The notes beneath the pieces are model-generated. The model was not told the DNA's origin and searched no databases. It was given only the letters and a program-made list of their open reading frames with translations. This document shows, piece by piece, positions 1 to 5,673 of a DNA stretch of 11,981 nucleotides. The stretch is from Pseudomonadota bacterium (lineage in GTDB: Bacteria > Desulfobacterota > Anaeroferrophillalia > Anaeroferrophillales > Tharpellaceae). Made by a program: the position numbers and the translations under genes. Every line of letters begins with the position of its first letter. Within the stretch, counting starts at the first letter, position 1. The stretch covers positions 1-11,981 of the forward strand of contig WFRT01000009.1 in NCBI GenBank assembly GCA_015486445.1, read 5' to 3'.

Positions 1-300
1 ATAAAAACTGGAGTTTTCGATTTTCAAGGAGATATCGCTTACGAAGATCCAGCTGTCCAATGGCTTTCTGATATTATAGTCACCGTGTGCCTTCATGTGT
101 TGGAAAAAATGGAGATAAATACATCTCCTATATTTTGGAATGCAGTTGATTTAAATAAAGCTCAACAGATTAATGATTTTCTTGTTAAGAACATGAATAA
201 TCTTATTGATGAAGCGAACAAATTAACCTGTTACCCCGATGCTGAAACTGTTTCCGTGGGAATAATAAATACGATTAACAAGCTGTTGAATTCTCAATAG
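1..300 (+). CDS. C-terminal part of an unrecognised AT-rich gene
   Basis: The reading frame is open from the first base of the window to the TAG at 298-300, so this is the last 99 residues of a protein that starts upstream. A GTG at 85 could be taken as a start, but the frame runs uninterrupted through it and no clear ribosome binding site precedes it, so a 5'-truncated gene is more likely. The visible part begins IKTGVFDFQGDIAYEDPAVQ and is rich in Asn, Ile and Leu, probably helical, with no signal peptide, membrane segment or catalytic motif that I recognise. It is the only plus-strand gene here and is visibly AT-rich, unlike the GC-rich genes beyond the insertion sequence, which hints at horizontally acquired DNA. 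I do not recognise the family and give no function. Confidence 0.6.
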   Translation: MKTGVFDFQGDIAYEDPAVQWLSDIIVTVCLHVLEKMEINTSPIFWNAVDLNKAQQINDFLVKNMNNLIDEANKLTCYPDAETVSVGIINTINKLLNSQ

Positions 301-404
301 TTTAAAACAATGGGCCGAATATGGCTTGGGTTTGCGGTCTGTAGGTTGACAAATCCCCGGTATCCCTGCTCCCACGGGGCTTTCAGCGGATAGGCATTTT
401 GGGG

Positions 405-416
405 CGTGTGTCTACA
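405..416. repeat. Extra copy of the IS end motif after the transposase stop
   Basis: cgtgtgtctaca at 405-416 matches cgtgtgcctaca at 2155-2166 (the right IS end) at 11 of 12 positions, in the same orientation. It lies five bases beyond the transposase stop codon. A normal left end would be inverted, so this is either a subterminal transposase-binding site within the element or a relic end of another copy. Confidence 0.45.
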
Positions 417-420
417 AAAT

Positions 421-2103
421 TCAGGGCATTTTCGTTAGGCTGATGACCTGTTTAGGTGGAGTAATATTTAATGATTTTAATATGTTTGATGTGTCCTGAT
501 GGATTTCGTTGCGCATGAGTACACGATAATTTAAATCAAAAAATTCTGTAATTTTCAGCTTCTCCAGGGAGTGCAGGATTCGGTGCCAAGGCAGGCCGCA
601 CCGGAGCTCGGCGACTCGCTCTATCAGAAGCGCCAGAACACAGATTTTGACATGGGTCTCGATACGGCGAGATGCCCAATGGTACATCGGCATCAACTGA
701 ATCTGTGACCGCTTGAGGGAACGGAAGCAACGTTCGATAACCATAAGACCTTTGTAACCACAGGCAGCATCTTCGAGGCTGATGGTATCGTCGTTTGTTT
801 CGATGACCCATTTGCCGTCATATCTGGCAGCATCACGAATTGCCCCTCGGTCTATGCGAACAAGTCCGGACTTGGTGATTCGCAGATAACGCTTGTAGCG
901 ACGTGATGCCAGGAGGTCAATCGCCCACTGGGCCGTTGCCGAATGATTCTTGTGCTTGCCGAGTTCATCTTCAAGGAGCTCAACGATCGATTGGCGGTGC
1001 TTTTCCTGCCTTGCGGCCTCCTTGGGATTGTAGCAAAGGATGTAACGTTTGCGACGTTCACCGTTACCGACAACAACCTCCTTGGCATGCAGGTTGTCGC
1101 GAAAGACGGTGTAGCGTCCTCGTTTGCCGAGGACCTCGCGTTTGACCTCGGCAACGCTTGCCATACGGCAGGCCAAGAGATATTTGCCGCAGGCACGTGC
1201 CAATTCTGCTCGATTCTCTTCGGAGTTCATCCCGGAATCGGCCACGAACATTGCCCGCCCCAGGTTCCATCCCCTGAGGTCGGCACGAATTTTCTTGATG
1301 GTAGTGACATCGGCGGTGTTGCCGGGAAGAACCCAACTGCGAACCGGGATGCCCTCGCGAGTAACGGCTAAGGCAATCACCACCTGGGGAGCCCAGAAGC
1401 CCTCTTTCGCGTGCCCGAATTTTCGCAAGGTGGCATTTTCGTGGTGGTCTGGATCGTCCTCCATGTCAACATGAAATGATGCTGTGGTGGTATCGTAGAA
1501 GATCAGATCGACTTCCATGTTGAGCAGATTGGCGACTTTGAAAAAGATCGTCTCCTCAACCTTATCAATGTTGGCATGAAGAAAATCCATGGCCTCGTAC
1601 ATCTGCCTGAGCTTCAAGCTGCCGCATGTGGGAAGATAGACTGTTTTCAACCACCGATCCCAGACACCAAGTTTGGATTCAGGGGCGCACAATCGGTTGG
1701 CAACCATGGCGAAGAGAGCTCTCTCGTAAGGAATCTTGATGCCTGCTGCGTTTTGGATGCGACAAAGCGTTTCTCGTAATCCCAGCCGATCCCAAAGGGT
1801 TTCGATTGCCATGGGGGCCCCGAACTCCAGGGTCTGGCTGATCTTGAGATTTTGCGGAAAGCCATCCGATTGTGAAGCCCCAGATGCGTCCAGGGGGTCA
1901 GCGACAGTAATGCCGCAGATACGGGCGATGGAGCCGCAAAGACGGACCAGGTCTTGACGGTTCAGTCGATCCGCCCGCCCAAAGTTATGGATGATCTGGG
2001 CTACCGGCTTTTTGGTTTCAGGGTGACGGACATTGTGTGCCAGCTGCAGGTATTCGACAGTTGATCCGTCTTTGTTTTTACGTTTGGTTTTCCTCAAGTA
2101 CAT
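421..2103 (-). CDS. IS1634-family DDE transposase
   Basis: This 560-residue transposase cuts and joins the ends of its insertion sequence. The N-terminus MYLRKTKRKNKDGS followed by YLQLAHNVRHPETKKPVAQ and HNFGRADRLNRQDL is the typical opening of IS1634-family (IS4-like) transposases. The DDE residues are visible as Asp204 in IFYDTTT, Asp289 in FVADSG and Glu457 in IERCFRSLK, followed by the family's RRIETH segment near 489-494. Length is normal and no frameshift is present, so it should be functional. The frame is open 30 codons further upstream, but the start at 2101-2103 fits the family N-terminus, has AGGT just upstream, and keeps the gene inside the proposed end at 2167. The start codon lies in one arm of a perfect hairpin (2099-2123). 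Its codon use is less GC-rich than that of the metabolic genes, as expected for a mobile element. Confidence 0.92.
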   Translation of the reverse strand: MYLRKTKRKNKDGSTVEYLQLAHNVRHPETKKPVAQIIHNFGRADRLNRQDLVRLCGSIARICGITVADPLDASGASQSDGFPQNLKISQTLEFGAPMAIETLWDRLGLRETLCRIQNAAGIKIPYERALFAMVANRLCAPESKLGVWDRWLKTVYLPTCGSLKLRQMYEAMDFLHANIDKVEETIFFKVANLLNMEVDLIFYDTTTASFHVDMEDDPDHHENATLRKFGHAKEGFWAPQVVIALAVTREGIPVRSWVLPGNTADVTTIKKIRADLRGWNLGRAMFVADSGMNSEENRAELARACGKYLLACRMASVAEVKREVLGKRGRYTVFRDNLHAKEVVVGNGERRKRYILCYNPKEAARQEKHRQSIVELLEDELGKHKNHSATAQWAIDLLASRRYKRYLRITKSGLVRIDRGAIRDAARYDGKWVIETNDDTISLEDAACGYKGLMVIERCFRSLKRSQIQLMPMYHWASRRIETHVKICVLALLIERVAELRCGLPWHRILHSLEKLKITEFFDLNYRVLMRNEIHQDTSNILKSLNITPPKQVISLTKMP

Positions 2104-2123
2104 GCTTACCTGTTTAGCATGTA
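2099..2123 (-). promoter_or_regulatory. Hairpin over the transposase start codon
   Basis: On the minus strand TACATGCT (2116-2123) and AGCATGTA (2099-2106) form a perfect 8-bp inverted repeat around the 9-base loop AAACAGGTA. The AGGT of the probable ribosome binding site is in the loop, and the ATG at 2101-2103 is in the 3' arm. Such a structure would reduce translation of the transposase, especially from transcripts reading in from outside, a known control in several IS families. It could instead be a protein-binding operator. The repeat is seen directly; its role is inferred. Confidence 0.5.
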
Positions 2124-2324
2124 AACAAATTAATATCAAGCGAAAAAGCAAAAACGTGTGCCTACAGATTTTGGGCGCCGACAAAAGCGTCAAACTTGTA
2201 ACTGCTTGAATTTTTGGAAATTATTTTTCGGACCGGTGGATTTTTGACCGATTTAGTGCTTACTGACCGCAAACGAAAGTTCGTCCGCGTGCCAGACAAC
2301 CTGACCTGGTGTTGTTTACGAAAC

Positions 2325-3371
2325 CTAGAATTCCCTGATCCGGCGGTAGAGGGTGTCGCGCTGAACCGGTTTGAAGCCGGCGGTGCGGATGGTGTCGACC
2401 AGTTCCTCAAGAGAAATGGAGAAGTGGACGCCGGCCGCGGCGACGACATTTTCCTCGATCATCGTCGAGCCGAAATCGTTGGCCCCGAAGTAAAGGGCGA
2501 CCTGGGCCAGCTTGGTCCCCTGGGTCACCCAGGAGGCCTGGATACTCGGGATGTTGTCGAGAACCAGGCGGGACAGGGCCAGAACCCGGAGGTAGTCGAC
2601 GCCGGTGGCGGCCATCTCAACCTCCCGGCCCAGTTCGGTATTGGCCGGCTGAAAGCTCCAGGGGATGAAGGCGGTAAAGCCCCGCGTCCGGTCCTGGACC
2701 TCGCGCACGCGAAAAAGGTGCTCGATCAGTTCGCCGGGGGTTTCGAGCGAGCCGAACATCATCGTCGCCGTGGTTTTCAGGCCCAGGCCGTGGGCCGTCT
2801 CCATGACCCCGAGCCATTTTCGCCAGCCGATCTTGTTGGGGCTGATCCGGCCCCGCACCCGGTCATCGAGAATCTCAGCCCCGCCGCCTGGAATCGAGCC
2901 CAGGCCGGCGGCCTTGAGCCGCTCCAGAACCTCCGTGACGGTAAGTTTCGAGACCTCGGCGATGTGGCAGATCTCGGGCGGCGAGAAGCCGTGGATGTGG
3001 ATGGCTGGAAACTCGGCCCGGATGTTTTCCAGCAGGGAGATGTAGTAGTCGATCTCAAGCTCCGGGTTGAGCCCCCCCTGGAGCAGGATCTGGGTGCCGC
3101 CGAGAGCCAGGGTCTCGGCGATTTTTTGCCGCAGGCTCTCCGGGGCGATGACAAAGGCATCGTCATCCTCGGGCCGGCGGTAGTAGGCGCAGAAACGGCA
3201 CTGGCACCGGCAGATGTTGGTATAGTTGATATTGCGGTCGATGGCAAAGGTGACCTCGGCCCCGGGGTGCAGTTCAAGCCTTCGGGCATGGGCCCGTTCA
3301 CCCAGTTCCAGCAGGTCGCAGTTTTGAAAAAGCTCAAGGGCGGTTTCGCGGTCAATCCGGTTTTCACTCAT
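2325..3371 (-). CDS. mqnC: Cyclic dehypoxanthinyl futalosine synthase
   Basis: This 348-residue radical SAM enzyme cyclises dehypoxanthine futalosine to the spiro cyclic product in the futalosine route to menaquinone, in the cytoplasm. The cluster motif CxxxCxxC is Cys54, Cys58 and Cys61, with an additional Cys56 between them. Family marks include IDRNINYTNIC (44-54), LLQGGLNPELEIDYY, FSPPEI, SIPGGGAEILDDRVR, TTATMMFG and GFTAFIPWSFQPANT, which distinguish MqnC from MqnE and from the F420 enzymes CofG/CofH. Its ATG overlaps the stop of mqnE by four bases (ATGA), so the two are probably translationally coupled, and a G-rich stretch just upstream can serve as ribosome binding site. It is the last gene of the operon; the insertion sequence begins 157 bp downstream and I see no clear terminator between. 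MqnA, MqnB and MqnD are not in the window. Confidence 0.92.
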   Translation of the reverse strand: MSENRIDRETALELFQNCDLLELGERAHARRLELHPGAEVTFAIDRNINYTNICRCQCRFCAYYRRPEDDDAFVIAPESLRQKIAETLALGGTQILLQGGLNPELEIDYYISLLENIRAEFPAIHIHGFSPPEICHIAEVSKLTVTEVLERLKAAGLGSIPGGGAEILDDRVRGRISPNKIGWRKWLGVMETAHGLGLKTTATMMFGSLETPGELIEHLFRVREVQDRTRGFTAFIPWSFQPANTELGREVEMAATGVDYLRVLALSRLVLDNIPSIQASWVTQGTKLAQVALYFGANDFGSTMIEENVVAAAGVHFSISLEELVDTIRTAGFKPVQRDTLYRRIREF

Positions 3372-4468
3372 CGTCCCGCCCCCCCGGCAACCCGGCCCGT
3401 AACCGGCCGGTAAAAGGTGTCGCGCTCGACCGGGCGCTTCCCGGCCCGGCGGATCAGGTTGCGAATGTAGTCTTCGTCAAGGCCGGTCGCGCTTTTGGCC
3501 CCGGCGGCGTGGGTGATGCGCTCCCTGACCACCGTGCCGTCGAGATCGTTGACCCCGAAAAAGAGGGAGAGCTGGGCAATCTTTTCTCCGAGCATCACCC
3601 AGTAGGCCTTGAGGTGGCGAAAGTTGTCGAGGTAGAGCCTGGCGATGGCCAGGGTCTTGAGATCATCGATCCCCGAGGTTTCCCCTTTTTTGCGGATGTC
3701 GGTGTTTTCGGCGTGGAAGGCGAGGGGAATGAAGACCTGGAAGCCGCCGGTCCGGTCCTGGAGCCGGCGCAGCTGCTCCAGGTGGTCGATCCGGTCGGCG
3801 ATACTTTCGACATGGCCGTAGAGCATCGTCGCGTTGGTCGGGATCCCGGCCCCGTGGGCCGTCTCCATGATTTCCAGCCAGCGTTTTCCGGAGATCTTTT
3901 CCGGGCAGATTTTATTCCGCACCGCGGGCGCGAAAATCTCGGCTCCGCCGCCCGGCATGGCTTCCAGCCCCGCCTCTTTCAGAGCGCTGAAAACCTCGGC
4001 CACATCCAGCCCGCTGAGCTTGGCGAAATAATCGATCTCGACCGCGGTAAAGGCCTTGACGACAATCCCGGGATGGGCTTTTTTCAGGCTTTTGAGCAGG
4101 TCCAGGTAGAATGCGAAAGGCCGGTCGGGGTGCAGGCCGCCGACGATGTGAAATTCGCGGATGCCAAGCTTTTCGGCCCCTTCGACCTCGCCCAGAATCT
4201 CGTCGATCCCCTGCTCATAGGCCCCGTCCTCGCCCTTGAGCCTGCTGTAGGCGCAGAAACGGCACTGGTTGACACAGATGTTGGTCGGGTTGATGTGGCG
4301 GTTGATGTTGTAGAAAACCACCTCGCCGTTGCGCTTGGCGTTGACTTCAGCGGCCAGCCGGCCGAGGCTGAACAGGTCGGCCTCTTCATAAAGCCACCGG
4401 GCCTCGTCGGCGGACAGGCGCTCGCCGGCCCGGATCCGGCCGGCGATGTGGGCAAATTCACTTGTCAT
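3368..4468 (-). CDS. mqnE: Aminofutalosine synthase
   Basis: This 366-residue radical SAM enzyme joins 3-[(1-carboxyvinyl)oxy]benzoate to the adenosyl group of SAM to give 6-amino-6-deoxyfutalosine, an early step of the futalosine menaquinone pathway. The iron-sulfur motif is Cys65, Cys69 and Cys72 in NICVNQCRFCAYSR. Other MqnE marks are FYNINRHINPTNIC (52-65), FHIVGGLHPDRPF, VKAFTAVEIDYFA, EAMPGGGAEIF, TNATMLYGHVE and VFIPLAFHAENT. It is clearly paralogous to the following mqnC but carries the distinct MqnE signature FHIVGG and TNATMLYG. It begins 23 bp after the MBL hydrolase gene and overlaps mqnC by four bases, so all three are probably one transcript. The ribosome binding site is weak (CGGA before the ATG). 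Length is normal for the family. Confidence 0.92.
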   Translation of the reverse strand: MTSEFAHIAGRIRAGERLSADEARWLYEEADLFSLGRLAAEVNAKRNGEVVFYNINRHINPTNICVNQCRFCAYSRLKGEDGAYEQGIDEILGEVEGAEKLGIREFHIVGGLHPDRPFAFYLDLLKSLKKAHPGIVVKAFTAVEIDYFAKLSGLDVAEVFSALKEAGLEAMPGGGAEIFAPAVRNKICPEKISGKRWLEIMETAHGAGIPTNATMLYGHVESIADRIDHLEQLRRLQDRTGGFQVFIPLAFHAENTDIRKKGETSGIDDLKTLAIARLYLDNFRHLKAYWVMLGEKIAQLSLFFGVNDLDGTVVRERITHAAGAKSATGLDEDYIRNLIRRAGKRPVERDTFYRPVTGRVAGGAGR

Positions 4469-4491
4469 ATTTTTCCGTTGTCAGAGGTTGC

Positions 4492-5325
4492 CTAGTCGAC
4501 CCTCAGGGAGGAACCGACACAGGCGAAAAAGAAACGTTCTGGCATCCTGGCATAGAGCAGGGCCGACTTCTCCAGGCCGGTGCAGTGGGAAACCCCGAGC
4601 TTTTCAATCCCGTAACGGTCGATGACCTTTAAGGTTTCGGTAAACTGCTCCTCCTCGGAAAAACCGAGATGGGTGCCGCCGATGACCGCGTAGATACGGT
4701 CGCGGTTGAACTTGTCGATGATATAATCGAGGATATTGACCATCCCGGCGTGGGCGCAGCCGAGGATGACGATCAGTCCCCGGTCGGAATCGATGACCAG
4801 CGAAAGATCGTCCTGGATCGGGTCGGGCTTGACTTCATGACCGTCGTCGTAACGGGCCACCATCTCGGCATCGCCCTTTTCGAACGGGGTGTGGCGCGGT
4901 ACCTCGCCGGTCAGGGTCAGGCCCGGGGCGATCTCGCTCAGCTCCCGGGAAAGCCTGAACTCGGCCCCCAGCGACTCGAGGAAAGAACGCTTGAAAGGCA
5001 GGCCGATAGCCCGCCGGGCCCGGCCCCAGAAGCGCTCGATAAAGATCTCGGGGTGAGCGTAGACCGGCACCGGCCCGCGCTGGCGCAAAACCATCGGCAG
5101 CCCCCCGGTATGGTCGTAATGGCCGTGGCTCAGCATGATTGCCTTAATCGAGGAAAGATCTTTTTTCAGCAGCATGGCATTCTGGCTGATGCCGATGCCC
5201 TGGCCGGTGTCGAACAGGTAATTGCCCTGTTCGGTTTCGATAAAACAGGAAAAACCATGCTCGCCGATACCGCCAAACGGCATCCCCACCGAATTTTCAC
5301 ACAGAATCGTAATTTCCACTTTCAT
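4492..5325 (-). CDS. MBL-fold metallohydrolase, COG1237-like
   Basis: This 277-residue cytoplasmic protein has the metallo-beta-lactamase fold. Metal ligands are visible in SHGHYDHTGGL (His67, His69, Asp71, His72), GCAHAG (His192) and GGTHLG (His219), with a C-terminal SHCTG (His247) typical of the COG1237 group, which includes archaeal proteins annotated as dihydropterin-ribofuranosylaminobenzene 5'-phosphate synthase. The substrate cannot be told from the sequence. The frame opens 14 codons earlier, but the ATG at 5323-5325 has AGGAGG seven bases upstream (5333-5338) and starts directly with the strand MKVEITILCEN, so it is preferred. It is the first gene of the probable operon with mqnE and mqnC. 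That suggests a link to menaquinone or radical SAM metabolism, but this is context only. No signal peptide is present. Confidence 0.85.
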   Translation of the reverse strand: MKVEITILCENSVGMPFGGIGEHGFSCFIETEQGNYLFDTGQGIGISQNAMLLKKDLSSIKAIMLSHGHYDHTGGLPMVLRQRGPVPVYAHPEIFIERFWGRARRAIGLPFKRSFLESLGAEFRLSRELSEIAPGLTLTGEVPRHTPFEKGDAEMVARYDDGHEVKPDPIQDDLSLVIDSDRGLIVILGCAHAGMVNILDYIIDKFNRDRIYAVIGGTHLGFSEEEQFTETLKVIDRYGIEKLGVSHCTGLEKSALLYARMPERFFFACVGSSLRVD

Positions 5326-5332
5326 AACGCCG

Positions 5333-5338
5333 CCTCCT
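5333..5338 (-). promoter_or_regulatory. Ribosome binding site fixing the MBL start
   Basis: AGGAGG on the minus strand ends seven bases before the ATG at 5323-5325. It favours this start over the in-frame one 42 bases upstream, which has no such site. Confidence 0.75.
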
Positions 5339-5364
5339 GCTTTTGCACTGAAACACAACGTAAC

Positions 5365-5591
5365 CATTCAGCCGACTCCGGGGTCGGGGGTGGCTTTTCT
5401 GAGCGATTTCGGAAAGATTTCGTCGTTTTTCCCAGCGAGCGGGAGCCCATAAGCATTGCAACTGTTTGAGCGTAGCGAGTTTTGCAATGCGGGCGGAGCG
5501 AGCGTAAGGAAAAACAGAAATCTTAACGCTTAGCGAAGAAATGCCGCCCCCGCCCCCTCCTGAAAGCGGGGAGATAGAATTTAGCTGAATG
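5365..5591. repeat. Large imperfect palindrome, about 227 bp
   Basis: Most of the gene-free stretch 5326-5673 is one large inverted repeat. CATTCAGC (5365-5372) is mirrored by GCTGAATG (5584-5591). gggggtggcttttct (5386-5400) pairs with 5537-5551 at 13 of 15 positions. The arm at 5414-5432 pairs with 5508-5524 except for a small insertion. At the centre GCATTGCAA (5453-5461) pairs perfectly with TTGCAATGC (5482-5490). The interior repeats GAGCG/GCGAG words. Flanks GTAAC and GTGAC are only loosely alike. It lies between the 3' end of the TRAP operon and the 5' end of the MBL operon. It could be a MITE-like nonautonomous element, a BIME-type repeat or a structured RNA. No ORF inside looks real, and I see no confident promoter for the MBL gene in it. 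Confidence 0.55.
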
Positions 5592-5602
5592 TGACAACAC
5601 AA

Positions 5603-5636
5603 CTATCCCGCAAATGAAATACCACCTGCGGGATAG
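5603..5636 (-). terminator. Hairpin downstream of the TRAP permease, possible terminator
   Basis: CTATCCCGCA (5603-5612) and TGCGGGATAG (5627-5636) form a perfect 10-bp stem with a 14-base loop, 37 bases beyond the permease stop. In the minus direction it is followed by TTGTGTTGTC, a broken rather than continuous T tract, so termination may be weak or assisted. It may alternatively protect the 3' end of the mRNA. Confidence 0.5.
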
Positions 5637-5673
5637 GATTGCAAACACTTAATAAAAATATGGTTAACTGGTC

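Larger units (their letters stand above)
339..2167 (-). mobile_element. IS1634-family insertion sequence, apparently complete
   Basis: The proposed element is 1829 bp with one intact transposase gene. The right end (transposase 5' side) reads CTGTAGGCACACG inward from 2167, and the left end reads CTGTAGGTTGACAAA inward from 339. The two share the outer seven bases CTGTAGG and then diverge, so the inverted repeat is short and imperfect. No short target duplication is visible (left flank tgcggt, right flank attttg). Members of this family (IS1634, IS1549) are known for target duplications of variable, sometimes very long, length, so absence of a short one is not decisive. A further copy of the end motif (405-416) sits just after the transposase stop in the same orientation as the right end. 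Family assignment is firm from the transposase; the exact left boundary is uncertain. Confidence 0.7.

Noticed and set aside
312..329. Small stem after the plus-strand gene as its terminator
   Set aside because: Pairing relies on G-T wobbles and there is only a short GGGTTTG after it.
333..2173. Short target-site duplication around the IS
   Set aside because: The bases next to the proposed ends (tgcggt and attttg) do not match, and shifting the ends by a few bases does not give a match.
2214..3413. 399-residue plus-strand open frame opposite mqnC
   Set aside because: It is antisense to a clear MqnC with all motifs intact; the same type of long shadow frame opposes mqnE.
2325..4468. The two radical SAM genes as CofG/CofH of F420 synthesis
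   Set aside because: Motifs such as TNATMLYGHVE with FHIVGGLHP, and TTATMMFG with LLQGGLNP and FIPWSFQP, fit MqnE and MqnC, and the pair occurs without other F420 genes.
5297..5602. 101-residue minus-strand frame in the gene-free region
   Set aside because: It runs through both arms of the palindrome and into the MBL gene in another frame, lacks a convincing ribosome binding site, and its sequence is low in complexity.
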